Positions 17,801 through 51,799 of a stretch of DNA of 64,000 bases are shown here, piece after piece. The first letter of the stretch is position 1. Every line of letters starts with the position of its first letter. This stretch comes from Cristatella mucedo (lineage: Eukaryota; Bryozoa; Phylactolaemata; Cristatellidae): positions 927,501 to 991,500 of the forward strand of contig WPIO01000018.1 in the NCBI GenBank assembly GCA_009760855.2, given 5' to 3'. The position numbers and the translations under genes are program-made. The notes under the pieces are model-generated. The model was given only the letters and a program-made list of their open reading frames with translations. It was not told the origin of the DNA and did not search any database.

Positions 17801-19221
17801 AACAGCCAAGCAAGTATGCCAACTGCAGCTGTGCAGAGTGGGTGCATTGCCGATGAACAGCTAGACAACCGATGTGCCGATTACTTTTTAAAGCAAAGAG
17901 TGGCGGCTCACTCAGCACACCAGACGACGGTGGCAAACGTTGAGGGTAAATATCAAGAAAACATATAAACAATGATTTTTTTAAATATACCTTTCAAAAG
18001 AAAAACTAATTAAAATAGGATAGAAATTTTTGACGAGTTCTGCAGTAAAGGAAAAAATTATCCAGAAAATCACGTCTAACTTGCAAGTAAACCGGAAGCA
18101 AAATATCTGCCGATTAACATTTTTCTATCTCCAAATCGTATGCACCCAGTGTCCCAACTTATTGAACCTTGGTACATCGAAATAGACCCTTCCAGCCTGT
18201 TGAGGTGCATGCTTGTGACTTTTAAAGGGTTTTATTTACGGTGTCGCTGTCTGCCTTGTAAAATCGATCACTCTTCCAATGCATCAAGGATAGAAATGAA
18301 ATTTTAAATGCGAGATTAGCTCTGCTTGCAAATTAATGCCTTAAGTTTATTTCTGATTCTAGTTAAATTCATTTTAGTTTATTTCCGAGTTTAAATTATA
18401 ATTCCAGTCTATTTCTGATTCCAGTAAATAAGAGCCAGCTCATTCTGACCTTGTTGTCTGGATCCCTCTTGGTTCCCAGCGCCCAGGGCTCCCATCTTAA
18501 CCGACTCAAATATTTGCCGTGGATCCTGAAACCACGGTGCATCTGATCCCCTTACTCTGAGATAACTCTGATCTATTCAATCTGCTTCGCTTGGTTTCCA
18601 GCCAGCGATCTTCAACTTTGATACGTAGCAAGAGACACACTTTATTGGCCAAGACATGCATCAACAGAGTTGAAAAACCTTTGGTTATCGTCTTCAGCAA
18701 AATGCCAAACTCGCAAATGAGTGATTTGACTGGAAGACAAAGCTATCAAAAACAAGCAATCCTGTTTCTGTGAAGTAGCTGGTAGCAATCAGGGAATGAA
18801 TGCGACTTTTTTCAATTCGGCAAGACCAAATATGCTATCAGCATGCTGTGCAAACATTGACGCATATTGCTTTCTATTAGGAAAGCCTACTGCCACAGCT
18901 TGAAAGTATTAGAATGCAAGCCTGAAAAAATTGGCAAACCAGGTGAATGAACTGTATAAGCTTGTACTGGTAGCCACGGTAAGTGCTCGCACGAGGACAA
19001 AGTAATCAGCAAGTCTTATATGTAGACAGATCACGGCGATAAAAATTAAATATTCATGTGCGTGCAAAGATAAAATAAAAACGAGTTTCGCGAGCCTGCT
19101 TTTGAATTCATCTAGCAAGGAAGGGCTTTGACGAGTTAGTGCTAACGAATTGCAAGAAGCAGACTCCCAGAGACCAAATAGTCACTCACCAACAGTGAGC
19201 GGCCGATATGCCAGACCATCG
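14801..19221. other. Large gene-free stretch
   Basis: No exon or LINE/SINE copy was recognised over about 4.4 kb. It contains a G-rich motif at 17562-17582. A short candidate exon (acceptor ttaacag near 15566, donor gtaaat near 15600, frame TWSFHLKEICE) has the right phase to continue the TRPA gene, but no resemblance supports it. Confidence 0.45.
17562..17582 (+). other. G-quadruplex-type motif
   Basis: Runs of six, four and four Gs separated by single C, then two GG runs separated by A. Confidence 0.55.
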
Positions 19222-19412
19222 CCTAAAGGCACCGGCAGATCTAAGCAACTAAAGGCATTAGTACGTCTAAGTAACTACAGGAACAGGCATATCTAAGCAA
19301 CTAAAGGCACCGGTAGGTCAAGGCATCGGTAGACCTTAGTAACTAAATGCACCGGCGGAATAACTAAGCAACTAGAGGCATCGGCAGATCTAAGCAACTA
19401 AAAGCGCAGGCA
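19222..19412. repeat. Degenerate minisatellite, about 28-30 bp unit
   Basis: Units carry gatctaagcaactaaaggca and ccggcag/ccggtag in about six to seven imperfect copies. The spacers are part of the unit and diverged, so this is a tandem repeat. Confidence 0.75.
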
Positions 19413-20924
19413 GTCCTAGGCACTCCTGCTTTTCTGCCCATCCTTAAGAGTGTTGTTGCCTCACCTAGCTGTATACGCAATCAGCAAGGTCTGAAAATAA
19501 AAATTGCTGCTGTTTGTAACTAATAACAACTAATGAAGGACTACACGAAATTCCTGTTAATAAGCCCTAGGTCTTATCACAGTGAAAAGGTGCTCACTCT
19601 TCACGACCCACGTAGTAGGTTCGAGTCCATCAGTATTGTCCAGAGCAAGCAGTGGTCATAGCCGTTTAAGGTTCATCTGCCTTTTACAAAAGAAAGTTGG
19701 TGTTGGATCAACTAGGCTAGTTTTCAATTAATTTAGCTACCCGAGTCCCAGTCATCCTACACACGTAGTCTAACTCTTTCGGCCTCGAAGCTTACAGCTG
19801 CACTACAGGTGGAGTGTGTGGTTCTTGCACCACTTTCACTGCAATCAAAACGCAGCTACATCTTGGACGTTGCCGTGGCTATTCGTGGCTGATTCTACGA
19901 TCGTTGCGCAATAAAGCTATTAAGTGTGCAGACATTAGCAGCTTTAAGTAAGTGCAGCTCTACCCGATCAAAAACCAGAGTGCCAGCAGCATAAGTGCAG
20001 AATGTAAGATGCAGTGCCTACAATTCTCCCAATCATGGCGGCCGCTCGGTGGGATTTCTACTCTTTTTCCTGCCTAGCACGCCCCATCCGGCATAGTCGC
20101 AGGGATGTTTTCCAAAAAAATTATTTTGGCCAGTAACATGGTGCTGGCACCGTCTGCTGTGATCCAAAGGTCTTTCCGGTTGTCCATGGAGGCCGTGTTG
20201 CATTAGTCGAGCCTGCATGCCATTGCATCAGGCACCAACTGTCTTGTAAGGAGGGGATCGAATCAGTGTCTCCTCTTCGAGATCTGTTGCTTGAGACCGA
20301 TCATTACGATTACTGTGAAGTGCAAAACTTGAAGATTGGATCGGAGTCCTCGATGCCGATATTAAAACCATGAACCAAAGATAATAATAATAATAATACA
20401 AAAAACAGTAATAAATCGTTTTCAGAGCACCCTCAGAGCCTCCGGTTAGCAACGTGCACTGAATACACAGTATGCAAACAAAGGAACAAAAAAATACCAG
20501 TTCATTAAGCTGAGTAGAAGGAATACATCCTTAGTTGGGACAAAAATTATGTAAAGTTAATGCAGGTGTTACGGACGCCACAAGTGAGTTGCTGACTTTT
20601 GAAGTATGCGAACTAAAGACTTGACCGTCACAAGATTTCAATCAGTTAAAAGAATGGTGCGACGACTGAGACGAAAGCACGACGGAAGCAAATGAGCTCG
20701 TGGAGCAACAGCACAGTGGAGGAGTACGGAGGTCGAATCGGTGGGCAACCTGCAAGTCAGAGAGAGTGTCTTGAAATTGATTTGATGCCGATAGGAAGCC
20801 GGTGAAGAACCAAATTATAAGAGCCAAATAATAAAATAAATTTCTAGAGTGTCCTCATACAACTAAATCTACTTAAAGGAATTTTGCACATGCTGATAAG
20901 GAAGCATGTCAATACGGTCATTTT
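19413..20924. other. Unassigned, with LINE-1f relics
   Basis: An (AAT)n at about 20383-20398 with gagcaccctcagagcc, and at 20830-20910 a diverged inverted LINE-1f tail (agagtgtcctcatacaacta, atgctgataaggaagcatgt). No exon was recognised; a final FANK1 exon may lie here but could not be identified. Confidence 0.45.
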
Positions 20925-21078
20925 TTACACAGGGGCAGAAGAGCCTTAGCATTGCATAGCATACCGATCGCCGATTGCAGTGCTGGCAATGCTGGCTCGT
21001 ACAGTGCAGGAGTCGAACCCGCGACTCCTCGGAGTATAAAGCAAGAGTACCTCGCCCCTGGGCTAAGTCCAAGCTGCA
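20925..21078 (-). mobile_element. tRNA-derived SINE (SINE-B-like)
   Basis: On the minus strand: cttagcccaggggcgaggta (box A-like), gcgggttcgactcctgcact (box B), then a body ending taaggctcttctgcccctgt. It lies about 250 bp downstream of the last FANK1 exon found. Confidence 0.75.
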
Positions 21079-21327
21079 CTAGCTGACGAAACTTCTTCGA
21101 AAGCTCCGACGTCTGATTCGCCAAAGGAACCTGCTGCCCCGGTAAACTTGGCAGCGATGCAAGTTTGTTGCGCTGGCCCCCCCCACCACCCCCGGCAGAC
21201 GATAACTCTTAAGTTATCAGCCGGCAGGTGCACCGATCGGATCGCACCGCAGAGCGGCTACGGCGGCCGCAGGAAGAGCCGCCTCGAGAGCGCCACCGGG
21301 CGACCAAGACAGCGGCTTGCCGCTTAC

Positions 21328-43877
<22,550 letters not shown>

Positions 43878-44741
43878 TCGCGGAGCTCGATCGAAAGGCT
43901 GGGACCGGATTGTGCGACAATCTATAGCCGAAGCGGCAGCATACGAGCTAAAGCCGCGTAATTGGAACTGAGTTGCGATTCTCCGCGAGTTGGTCGATGC
44001 CTCGGCGTTGGAGCTAGGAGCGCTGCAGGCCAATGTGAGCCGAAATGCGAGAGAGTTGGCATTCGTCATGGCCGCTGCTTGAACGCGTGCAATCCTCCGT
44101 CGCCGTCAAACGGACTCTTTTACGCCGCGGATGCAACCCTTGTGGTGCTGGTGCTTTTCGTTGCAGCCGCGCTCTCCAGCCGCTGTCCACGCACCTTCGT
44201 GCGTTGATGGTTCCTCTCCCTTCTCCCCTTCCCCCCAGCTCCCCTGCCGCTCGTCTCGAGTCGCGATTCTAAGGCGCAGCGCTTCACCGGTCGATTTGTC
44301 GACTCGTCGGCTGAGAACGTAACCGGCGCTGCGTGTGCAGCCTGTTTTTGATTCGGACGTAGAAGCCGCTACACTCCGCTTGTAGCCAGTTAATGGTGGC
44401 CAGCGGCTCCGCCGCTGGCCAGTGCGTGTGCCGATGCGAAGTGCCTGAAAGAAATGTAGTTCAGACGGCGCTAATGTGCAAGTATATTTCTACTATCAAT
44501 GTAGCCCGCCGCTATACTGAATATGTTAATCGTTCATTTCAGGAAAGTTTGACGCAAACGCATCTTGTGAGTAGTTAAGCTATAAATAGGTGGCCCCAAT
44601 GGGTTCCTATTGTAGGCCCCTGTGCCCAGAATGCCAACTCTACGAGAGATTTCTGTTAATCAATATGATTCCAAAGAGCTCGAGAAGCGTTCTTTCATCA
44701 GCTAAGGACGGTCGAATGATATTTATAAGAGCGCTCGATGT

Positions 44742-45281
44742 TACCGTATTTTGCCGTGTATAATCCACTCTCCGATGTAAAAGCCCCACCAATATGTGAA
44801 GCCATTTTTTGGAAAACATTTTGATTCAATAACTGAATGAACTGAACAATCTCAAGACTCATGATATCACTCAGGTCATTTTCTGCATCAGGAATTCTGA
44901 TGACAATATTTCCATCTTCATCATTCATATCGCAGGCTTTAAATGTGGTGGAGACTCCATTATCGTCATTGTCGTCATCGCTCTATTCATAGACTGCATC
45001 GTCGGTGCAGTCGTTGATCTCAATGACACCCGTCATATTCGTCCTTCATTGTGAGGGCTTTTTGAGTCCGTGTAATGTTGAATTTGTATTGATAAACAAG
45101 CCTATCGAACATATTTTGGCATGCAATGAATCTCTGCTGGGTGGCATTCAAACGGAGGTAAGTTGTACAGAGCAATATTAAAGCAAAAAAGTACCCCCCC
45201 CCCATGTGTAAAACCCCTTTACATTATCTGACCTCAAGTTTTGGAGAGAAAAAAAGGGCGGGCTTACGGTGAAATACGGCA
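44742..45281 (-). mobile_element. TA-type terminal-inverted-repeat DNA element, copy 2 (inverted)
   Basis: It starts TA CCGTATTTTGCCGTGTAT and ends ttacggtgaaatacgg, an imperfect inverse; the right flanking TA has changed to CA. On the minus strand a fragment reads SLEIVQFIQLLNQNVFQKM, which parallels VQFIQLLN...FFQKIGSQMG in copy 1. It lies just upstream of the proposed FANK1 start. Confidence 0.6.
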
Positions 45282-45769
45282 ATGTAGATTGCTCTACATA
45301 TTTTCAAGTTAAGAAGATCAATTTTAGGAGAAGAAGGCTTTCATAGTTGGTAGTACGATCGGGCAAGACTGGAACTGAAACAGCCCAGCTCCTCTTTTGC
45401 AATTTCTGGTCCTGCGCTAGTCTATGCCACGGGAAGCGATGAACAGGTTTCCCTTTTCGCAGACGCCGAGCACGCGGCGCTCAATCTAAATAAGTGCAAT
45501 TCATTTTGCTGGCAGAGCTAGTTAATGCCACGAATCCTCACTGCAATGCTACTATATTCCAATTTGTCAACCCGCTATCAGCTTTTCATAGCACGAAAAA
45601 GGACCGCCTCAGTACCGGCCTCGTGCTTGATGCGTTAACGTCTCGGCAGTACGCCGTTCACTGCTGCGATCCGTAATCCGATACTTCAACGCGAAACGGC
45701 ATGCAATCCGTAATGCATACTTACGCAGAGAATTCTCTGAGAGGAATTTAGATTTTAGCTTTTTTTTTT
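45282..45769. other. Unassigned
   Basis: No repeat or exon was recognised upstream of the LINE-1f remnants. Confidence 0.4.
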
Positions 45770-45960
45770 TGTCAAGTCAGGGGATGTCATGAAGTCATTC
45801 GGTAATGAGTTGCAGGCCTTTGAAGCATAGCGATTGGAGGCCTGGTCGCCATAGAATTTTATCTCGGTTAGAGACACCCTTTGATGACTTGAGTTAATGG
45901 AAAAATGGTTACAGTGGGAACCTGATTAGTAACTATGCCTCATACTTAGGTCGGAAGTCG
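45770..45960 (-). mobile_element. LINE-1f internal fragment
   Basis: gtcaagtcaggggatgtcat, gagttgcaggcctttgaagc and aatggttacagtgggaacct are inverted LINE-1f coding-end sequence without its tail. Confidence 0.65.
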
Positions 45961-45994
45961 TATCAAAGAACCTGAATGCGATGGAAAGAACCTC

Positions 45995-46740
45995 AATAAT
46001 AATAATAATAATAATACGTTTGTATAGCGCCACCGGAGGACTGATTCCTTTCTAGGCACTTTACAGATGCTGTACAAAAAGTTATTACTAAATAATTGGT
46101 GGTAATATTCGCAAGCAGCAGGCACAGTATAAGCAGGTACATGCACATGAAAGACGAATCGCAAAAACCCACCAAATCTTCTAATAACAGGCGCACGTTA
46201 AGCTTCTTTTTAAATGTCGCCATATCTGGGGACGCGATGACGTGCGTCGGTATTGATTTTGGGTTTGGGGAGCTTAGTAACTAAAGGTACGGTCTCTGAC
46301 GCTTTTGAGGTTCATACGATTCTAGTCAGAACGGCGGATTGCACGATTCTTGGCCTGGTGGGGTTGTAGTTCTGATAGATAGGCTGGACTCATTGAAGTA
46401 TATGCTTCACAAGAAGCGAGTGCAGGTGAATAAGTGGTAGTGTAACATGTTAGTCGTGAAATTCGCGACAAACAAAACTAAGGCTTGTACTAACTGAAAG
46501 CTTTCCAAATTCATGCGCAGGGACATGTGCGTTTAAATAGTTACGGAAGTCGAGGATGGAATGTAACAAATGCACGGGCCATCTTAGCTGTGGTATCTTT
46601 ATCTGAGCAGTCCGATAATTGGAAATGCTACGTAACTGAAGGTAGACCGACTTTACTACTAAAATAATGTAGCAGTTTATTGAAATGTGATTTGGAATGA
46701 GTCACAAAGACAGCATGCACAGAGTATAGGATATATGTTG
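45995..46740 (-). mobile_element. LINE-1f, 5'-truncated, diverged copy
   Basis: (AAT)n, tatagcgccaccggaggact, gattcctttctaggcacttt, then an inverted coding region with atgtcgccatatctggggac, gcacgattcttggcctggtg and tacggaagtcgaggatggaa. Confidence 0.8.
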
Positions 46741-47134
46741 GCCGAGCTTATTTTGAGGGTTCAACTTTCCAATGTCAAAAATTTCTAAATATAAATAGTT
46801 TGGTTCCTAAACAGTAAGTTGATTCAATTGGAGGACCTCTGCTTAAATTCAAGTGCGAAAAGTGCTTGCAAAAGTACTCTTAAGACAACTATCGGGGTTA
46901 TACTCTTCGATTTTTCTGGCCATCATTCCCGGAGCCATTTTCGAGTCGTCTTCCATGAGCAAAGTACTTGCCTATTTCAACGCGCATAGCCGATAGAAAT
47001 CTTCTCAAGCAAAATAATAGCTATGCTATGTCGAGATTGAATTTTGGTAGTCATACATTGATAGATTTTCTGAACTTGGAGATCGGCAGAACAAGTCCGT
47101 GCAATGAAGGAAGTCATTCGTTGCTGCTTGTGTG
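46741..47134. other. Unassigned
   Basis: AT-rich; nothing was recognised. Confidence 0.35.
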
Positions 47135-47255
47135 TATTTCCGTCTGTAACTCCACAAAGTCATAAAGACCATGTGAGTGTTACGCAGGAGAGTTTTGTAT
47201 AGCGCACTCACAGCCTAAGCGGCTTTCTGTACGCATTCGGTACTTGCCCATTAGC
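47135..47255 (-). mobile_element. LINE-2f 3' end only
   Basis: ttccgtctgtaactccacaa, agagttttgtatagcgcact and cacagcctaagcggctttct: only the last approximately 120 bp of the family. Confidence 0.8.
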
Positions 47256-48590
47256 TGTTAATTTCTTAAAGATCGTAAGGTACCTACAAGCATCCTTAAT
47301 GATAATTTCTAAAATTTCATTTCCCTCTCGTGAAGCTACATTATCATTTATTTTATTAATGGGTTTTTAAATAGTTATGATTCAATAGTTAACTCTTTGT
47401 TTAGGTTAAAAAGTTAGGAATCTTTTTTAGCGCCCTAAAAGAACCGAGTATATTTCTTGTTACTCAACATATACTGAAAAAGCTTCACAAATTTTCACGT
47501 ATCGCATTTACGAATTCAGCTGGTACGAACACTCAAGGAACAATAAGCGAGGATTGATCAAGAGCCGGGAGAAACTGATAGCAGCTGCAGCCTCTTTTTG
47601 AGCCATTAAAACGTGTAAACATGTCAATTTATGGGTTATGAAAAATTGAGGCTTTTTATGGATACCTAATTCTGCTAATTAATAGCGGGTCATATTCATG
47701 GAGTATGCCGCTTGCACAAGCACCCCACATATTGGCTGATCCCATAGTCGGCAAAGATATCGGATTGAACTAAGTCTTCTGTGGAGCGAGCTGATACTCC
47801 GTTTGGAAGTGGAGCTTAAGACATTTCTAGGAAGCATCTGAAAGACAACAGATTATCAAGAATGCAAGAAAGAGTAATTTAATAACCGAGGCCTTAATTC
47901 CCATACTTCTCTCAAGACGGGAGACTGCTGCTGGCACCTGCTTGCGGCTCCCGTTTGAAAGCGGTCGCTTCACTTCCGCTGTACAGCTGGCAGGCATGCT
48001 GCATGAAAAGGTTCTTATAATCGAGAGCCTTGTGCTACTTAAAAAATAGAATTAAAAGAATGATGCCGGCGCCAAATATTTGAGGCTCTGCAGTGATTCT
48101 TTTCAAAATCGTAACTTTTGATTTGTTTGAACTTGCTGCGAACTCTGAGCTCGGAACGTAGCGGCTAAATCAATTGACCATCGGCTGAAAAGTGGCGGCA
48201 AGGAACAGGACGGCAACTAAAAAATGACTGAGACCCTTCTCTGAGGACGCAGACGTAACAACGGAATGAAGCCAATAAAAGGAACTGAATCAGTGTCTAA
48301 CCGACGCTAAAAAAAATTTAATCGCACAGCATTTTGATGCCTCAAAACAATCTAGCGTGGCTGTTCCACGGTAGGACGCTCAGCGGAATAAATATGTCTT
48401 TATCGTTCAGCGCGCGCCTGCATTATGCAGTAGATAAGAATAAAGGCAAGCAAAAAACACTGATCCTAAGTAGTAAGATAATTCCCACCAAATGTGCTAA
48501 CGATGCAGTTCGACGGTGTACGTCCGTAGGCATGTGCACTCTCTGGCTAGTGGCTCTACTTGGTGCACCCACTCGATCTCAGCTCCGCCT
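47256..48590. other. Unassigned, AT-rich
   Basis: A diverged LINE-1f tail may lie at 47418-47490 (tagcgccctaaaagaaccga). No exon was seen. Confidence 0.4.
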
Positions 48591-49078
48591 GCTTCAGCTC
48601 CTGCTATCATTCGCCTATTGGTAGGCCGGCGCAATCAGGCACCCACAGTTGGTGCAAATCTCTGCAGCCAGGCTTGTCTGTAGGGAGCGTCAGTTGCCGC
48701 AATACATCGCTTCTCGCCAACTTGCATTGGGTCCCGATCGAGTAGCATTTCAACTTCAAGGTTTTGTCACTCAATTTCAGGTCCTTTCGTTCTCTTGCTC
48801 TACCATACCCACCTATTAGAACTACGGCTGAATTTGGCTAAACATCTAAACCAATCTTTCCTCTGACTCAACTCGTTCAGCTGTGCCTTGAACAAGCCTC
48901 AAATGCTTTGAATGCTGTACCTTAAGCTTGTTTCCAAAGTCTGGAACCCACTGGCATCACGAGATTCCTTTACTTGACGACATTTAAAAAGAAGCTGAAC
49001 ATGCCTAATTTCTTTACAGCATTTGCTAGGGTTATCATGAATCGTTCTTTGTAATAATATAATAATAATAATAATGTA
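48591..49078 (+). mobile_element. LINE-1f, 5'-truncated, diverged copy
   Basis: gcacccacagttggtgcaaa, ctctgcagccaggcttgtct and acttgcattgggtcccgatc follow the family coding order; the 3' end is (ATA)n at about 49053-49072. Confidence 0.75.
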
Positions 49079-49124
49079 CTCGGTAAAACCTTAAAATGTA
49101 AATGTTAAAAGGTAAATACCTTGG

Positions 49125-49218
49125 TTGCGCCCTCAGAGAACTCAATCTCTTTCTAGGCGCTTTACATTTGCTGCAAAGGGAAATGCAATTGAATGGTGAG
49201 TAATATCAAGCTTGATAA
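49125..49218 (-). mobile_element. LINE-1f 3' tail fragment
   Basis: gcgccctcagagaactcaat, ctctttctaggcgctttaca, tttgctgcaaagggaaatgc: the inverted 3' tail, close to the inferred consensus. Confidence 0.88.
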
Positions 49219-49229
49219 ATTGTGCGTGT

Positions 49230-49368
49230 TTATCCGAGCTGAAACTGCACATGTTACTACTTATCATTTGGGAATGCTTGCTGTACAGCATACATATATA
49301 AAGTGCCTAGAAAGAGATTCAGTTCTCCGAGGGGGATATACAAATATACTATTATTATTATTATTAAT
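49230..49368 (+). mobile_element. LINE-1f 3' tail fragment, opposite orientation
   Basis: catgttactacttatcattt, aagtgcctagaaagagattc, agttctccgagggggatata and (ATT)n. It lies tail-out relative to the preceding fragment, forming an inverted pair. Confidence 0.85.
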
Positions 49369-49649
49369 TTGGTAATGCTTTCCTTACTGCATAAGTAATG
49401 TGCCTAAAGAGAGAATACATTTTCTGATGTACTATATAAATGTAATTAAAATATCCTTACTATTAGAATTAGTGTCTTGTTTGTCAAAATTGTATAGACT
49501 ATCTAGCTGTGGTATGAATTTTAAGGAAAATCAAATTTGTGCAATGTTATAGCGCTGAAATGAGTTGGAATTTACTGCTAAGCTAATGTGCTTAACTAGG
49601 TGAGTACTATTTTGGAACAGGGCACCGACACCTCGCATAGAGGCTACAG

Positions 49650-49797
49650 GAGATGTGCTAGCCGAATCCAGCAGTTAAGGAGCTCGCCCCGACCAAGGTC
49701 TGGCTAAGGCCGTGGGCTCGAGCCCCGAGGTATATGTGAAGCGCCAGAATAGAGATTAAGTTCTCTCGGGGCGCTATACAAATGAATCATATATAAT
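49650..49797 (+). mobile_element. SINE-A, tRNA-derived
   Basis: gccgaatccagcagttaagg (box A side), ccgtgggctcgagccccgag (box B), gtatatgtgaagcgccagaa, tagagattaagttctctcgg, ggcgctatacaaatgaatca. The 3' hairpin matches LINE-1f. Confidence 0.9.
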
Positions 49798-50145
49798 GTA
49801 TCCCTATTGCGGGAATGGCTTTTTAAAGTATCACTGCTATCATGTAGCCACCTAACTTTGTCAACAGACTTTCATACTCTTGTTCATAAATAGAGTTCCA
49901 AAAATGTTAATGCTTTTTTATTTTGACCCACTATGTAAACAAATAAATGCTCGTTGACTATGACACTCAAAGTTTCAAGTTCAAAAAACCCAACCATGTT
50001 TTACAGGTAAATCTGCCATCTAAATAATTGCTGTGTTCATTTACAGACTCCAAATTTCGCAAGGACAAAATGACCAAATTGCCACGGTAATCGTAAAAAA
50101 CGTGTTCCTTTCATAGTCTTGCTAGTTTAAGGCATTGCTATGAAA
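49798..50145. other. Unassigned
   Basis: AT-rich sequence between the SINE and the SPIN-like element. Confidence 0.4.
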
Positions 50146-50326
50146 CAGCGGTTCTCAACCTGTGGGTCGCGACCCCGTTAGGTCAAACGACGCCCTCGCA
50201 GGAAATTGCCTAAGACAATTGGAAAACACGCATTTACACATTTACAATAATTTTGTTTTTGGGGGTCGCCACAGCATGAGGAACTGTATTAAAGGGTCGC
50301 CGCATTAGGAAGGCTGTGAACCGTTG
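50146..50326. mobile_element. SPIN-like (SPACE INVADERS) non-autonomous hAT transposon
   Basis: The left end reads CAGCGGTTCTCAACCTGTGG followed by GTCGCGACCCC. The interior has CTAAGACAATTGGAAAACAC, and near the right end come GAGGAACTGTATTAAAGGGT and a decayed terminal repeat gaaccgttg. From memory these blocks, in this order and spacing, are those of the SPIN hAT family known from bats, bushbaby, opossum, lizards, frogs, planarians, a triatomine bug and a pond snail. The length of about 181 bp fits internally deleted SPIN copies. The flanking 8-mers are not identical (a candidate pair begins tgcta on both sides), so the insertion is probably old. There is no coding capacity. Confidence 0.88.
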
Positions 50327-50689
50327 TGCTAGACCAATCACTCTCAATCTTGAGGCAACTAGCAGAGTAGGTAGCTTAATGGAATAAACGTTCAAATAAA
50401 GCTAGCTGATAATTTTTCACCACCAGTTGTTTCCCGTGGGAACAGCTAACCAGAAAATTTTAATCTTGAGCAAGACCGTAACTTGAAGCTCCGCACGAAT
50501 AATGAGCCCGCTTAAGATTTTCCAGCATCACCTCTAAAGTTCACTTTCCAATTTCAACTCCAAGAACAACATTTACGGTAGTAATAGATAGCATGCTTGT
50601 CACCAGAGTGCATGGCAGGAGCCACGGCATATGACAGATGGCAGATAGACACTTTTGGAGCACGCAACAGTTGTTCACATGCCGAAACA
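50327..50689. other. Unassigned
   Basis: Nothing was recognised right of the SPIN-like element. Confidence 0.4.
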
Positions 50690-50848
50690 AAATCCATCTG
50701 CATAGCGCCACAAGAGAACTTAATCTCTATCTAGACACTTCACGTTTGCCACAGGGCTCGAGCGTATGACCTAGGTCGTCAAAGGTGCAGAGCTTGACCT
50801 CGGTCATTAGAGACGAGCCCCTTAACCCCTGAGCCGATCCGAGAATCC
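50690..50848 (-). mobile_element. SINE-A, tRNA-derived
   Basis: Inverted order: catagcgccacaagagaact, taatctctatctagacactt, gggctcgagcgtatgaccta (box B), then a duplicated GACCTCGGTC-type stretch and ccccttaacccctgagccga (box A). Confidence 0.82.
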
Positions 50849-50864
50849 TAGTATTGCATTAAGC

Positions 50865-51795
50865 CCGGATTTCGATCCTGGATGCCGGAAAACTTCCTGA
50901 AATTAAATGACGATAAAACCAAACTGCTGCTCATAGGTCACCCTAAGCGTGAGGCTGGATTAAAAGGCTTTGCTCTTCTAATAGGTGATGCTGTTGTGCG
51001 ACAATTAGCGCGTGCTCGAAATTTAGGTGTCGTTTTCGACTGCTGCCTCAATTTTAAAAGCTTCATTCAGAAGACTGCCTCTACAGCTAGCCATCACATC
51101 CCATCCCTATCCAAGATTAGGAGCTGTCTACTACGGCGGCTTGTAAAAAAATTAACTTGCTCTTTAGTTCTGTGTCGGCTTGATTATTGTAATTTCCTTT
51201 TGGCTGGGCTGCCAAAAAAGCTATTAGGCTACTGCAGCGGACTATGAACATGGCTGCAAGGCTAGTCTTCAAGTCCCAGCGGTTTGAGCACGTGTCTCCT
51301 TTTCTGAAAGAGCTAGGATGGTTGCCGGTTGAGCAAAGGATACAGAGCAAAGTTCTTACGCTGACCCATAAGGCCAGCCACGGCTTGGCTCCTTCGTACC
51401 TAGCTGAGCTGCTGCATCAGTTTCAGCCTGTTCGCGCCCTCAGGTCCTGTGTGGACAATAAATTAGCTGTCCCATTCCTCTGCTTAAAGACAGTTGGCGA
51501 CAGAAGGTTTAGCCCTGCAGGTCCTTGACTGTGGAACTCGCTTCCACAATTCGTACGCAACGACAACTACTCTCCAACTGCCAACTATGGCACATCCTTT
51601 TTAGTGGTCCTGAGCTGCTACTTCTATGCTACTCACTATCTCAACTGCTCTCCTGACTCTGCTATGCTTCCCACTTTTTCTTTGTTCCGTGAGACAAAGT
51701 CTGTTGGCTACCAAATGCGTACCGAAAGCCGCTTAGGCTGCTGTGAGTGGCTAGGCAAATCTGCACTTACGAATTACCTCTCCTTTTTATAACTA
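50865..51795 (+). mobile_element. LINE-2f, longest clean copy
   Basis: The plus strand encodes ENFLKLNDDKTKLLLIGHPK, LARARNLGVVFDCCLNFKSF, VLCRLDYCNFLLAGLPKKLL, then after a frameshift KELGWLPVEQRIQSKVLTLT, ASHGLAPSYLAELLHQFQPV, LKTVGDRRFSPAGP. These are C-terminal ORF2 blocks of a CR1/L2-type LINE. It is interrupted by stops and a frameshift near 51230-51245. Confidence 0.93.
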
Positions 51796-51799
51796 CTAG

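Noticed and set aside
19222-19412. CRISPR-like array
   Set aside because: The repeats are imperfect and the 'spacers' are diverged parts of the same unit, and the window is eukaryotic.
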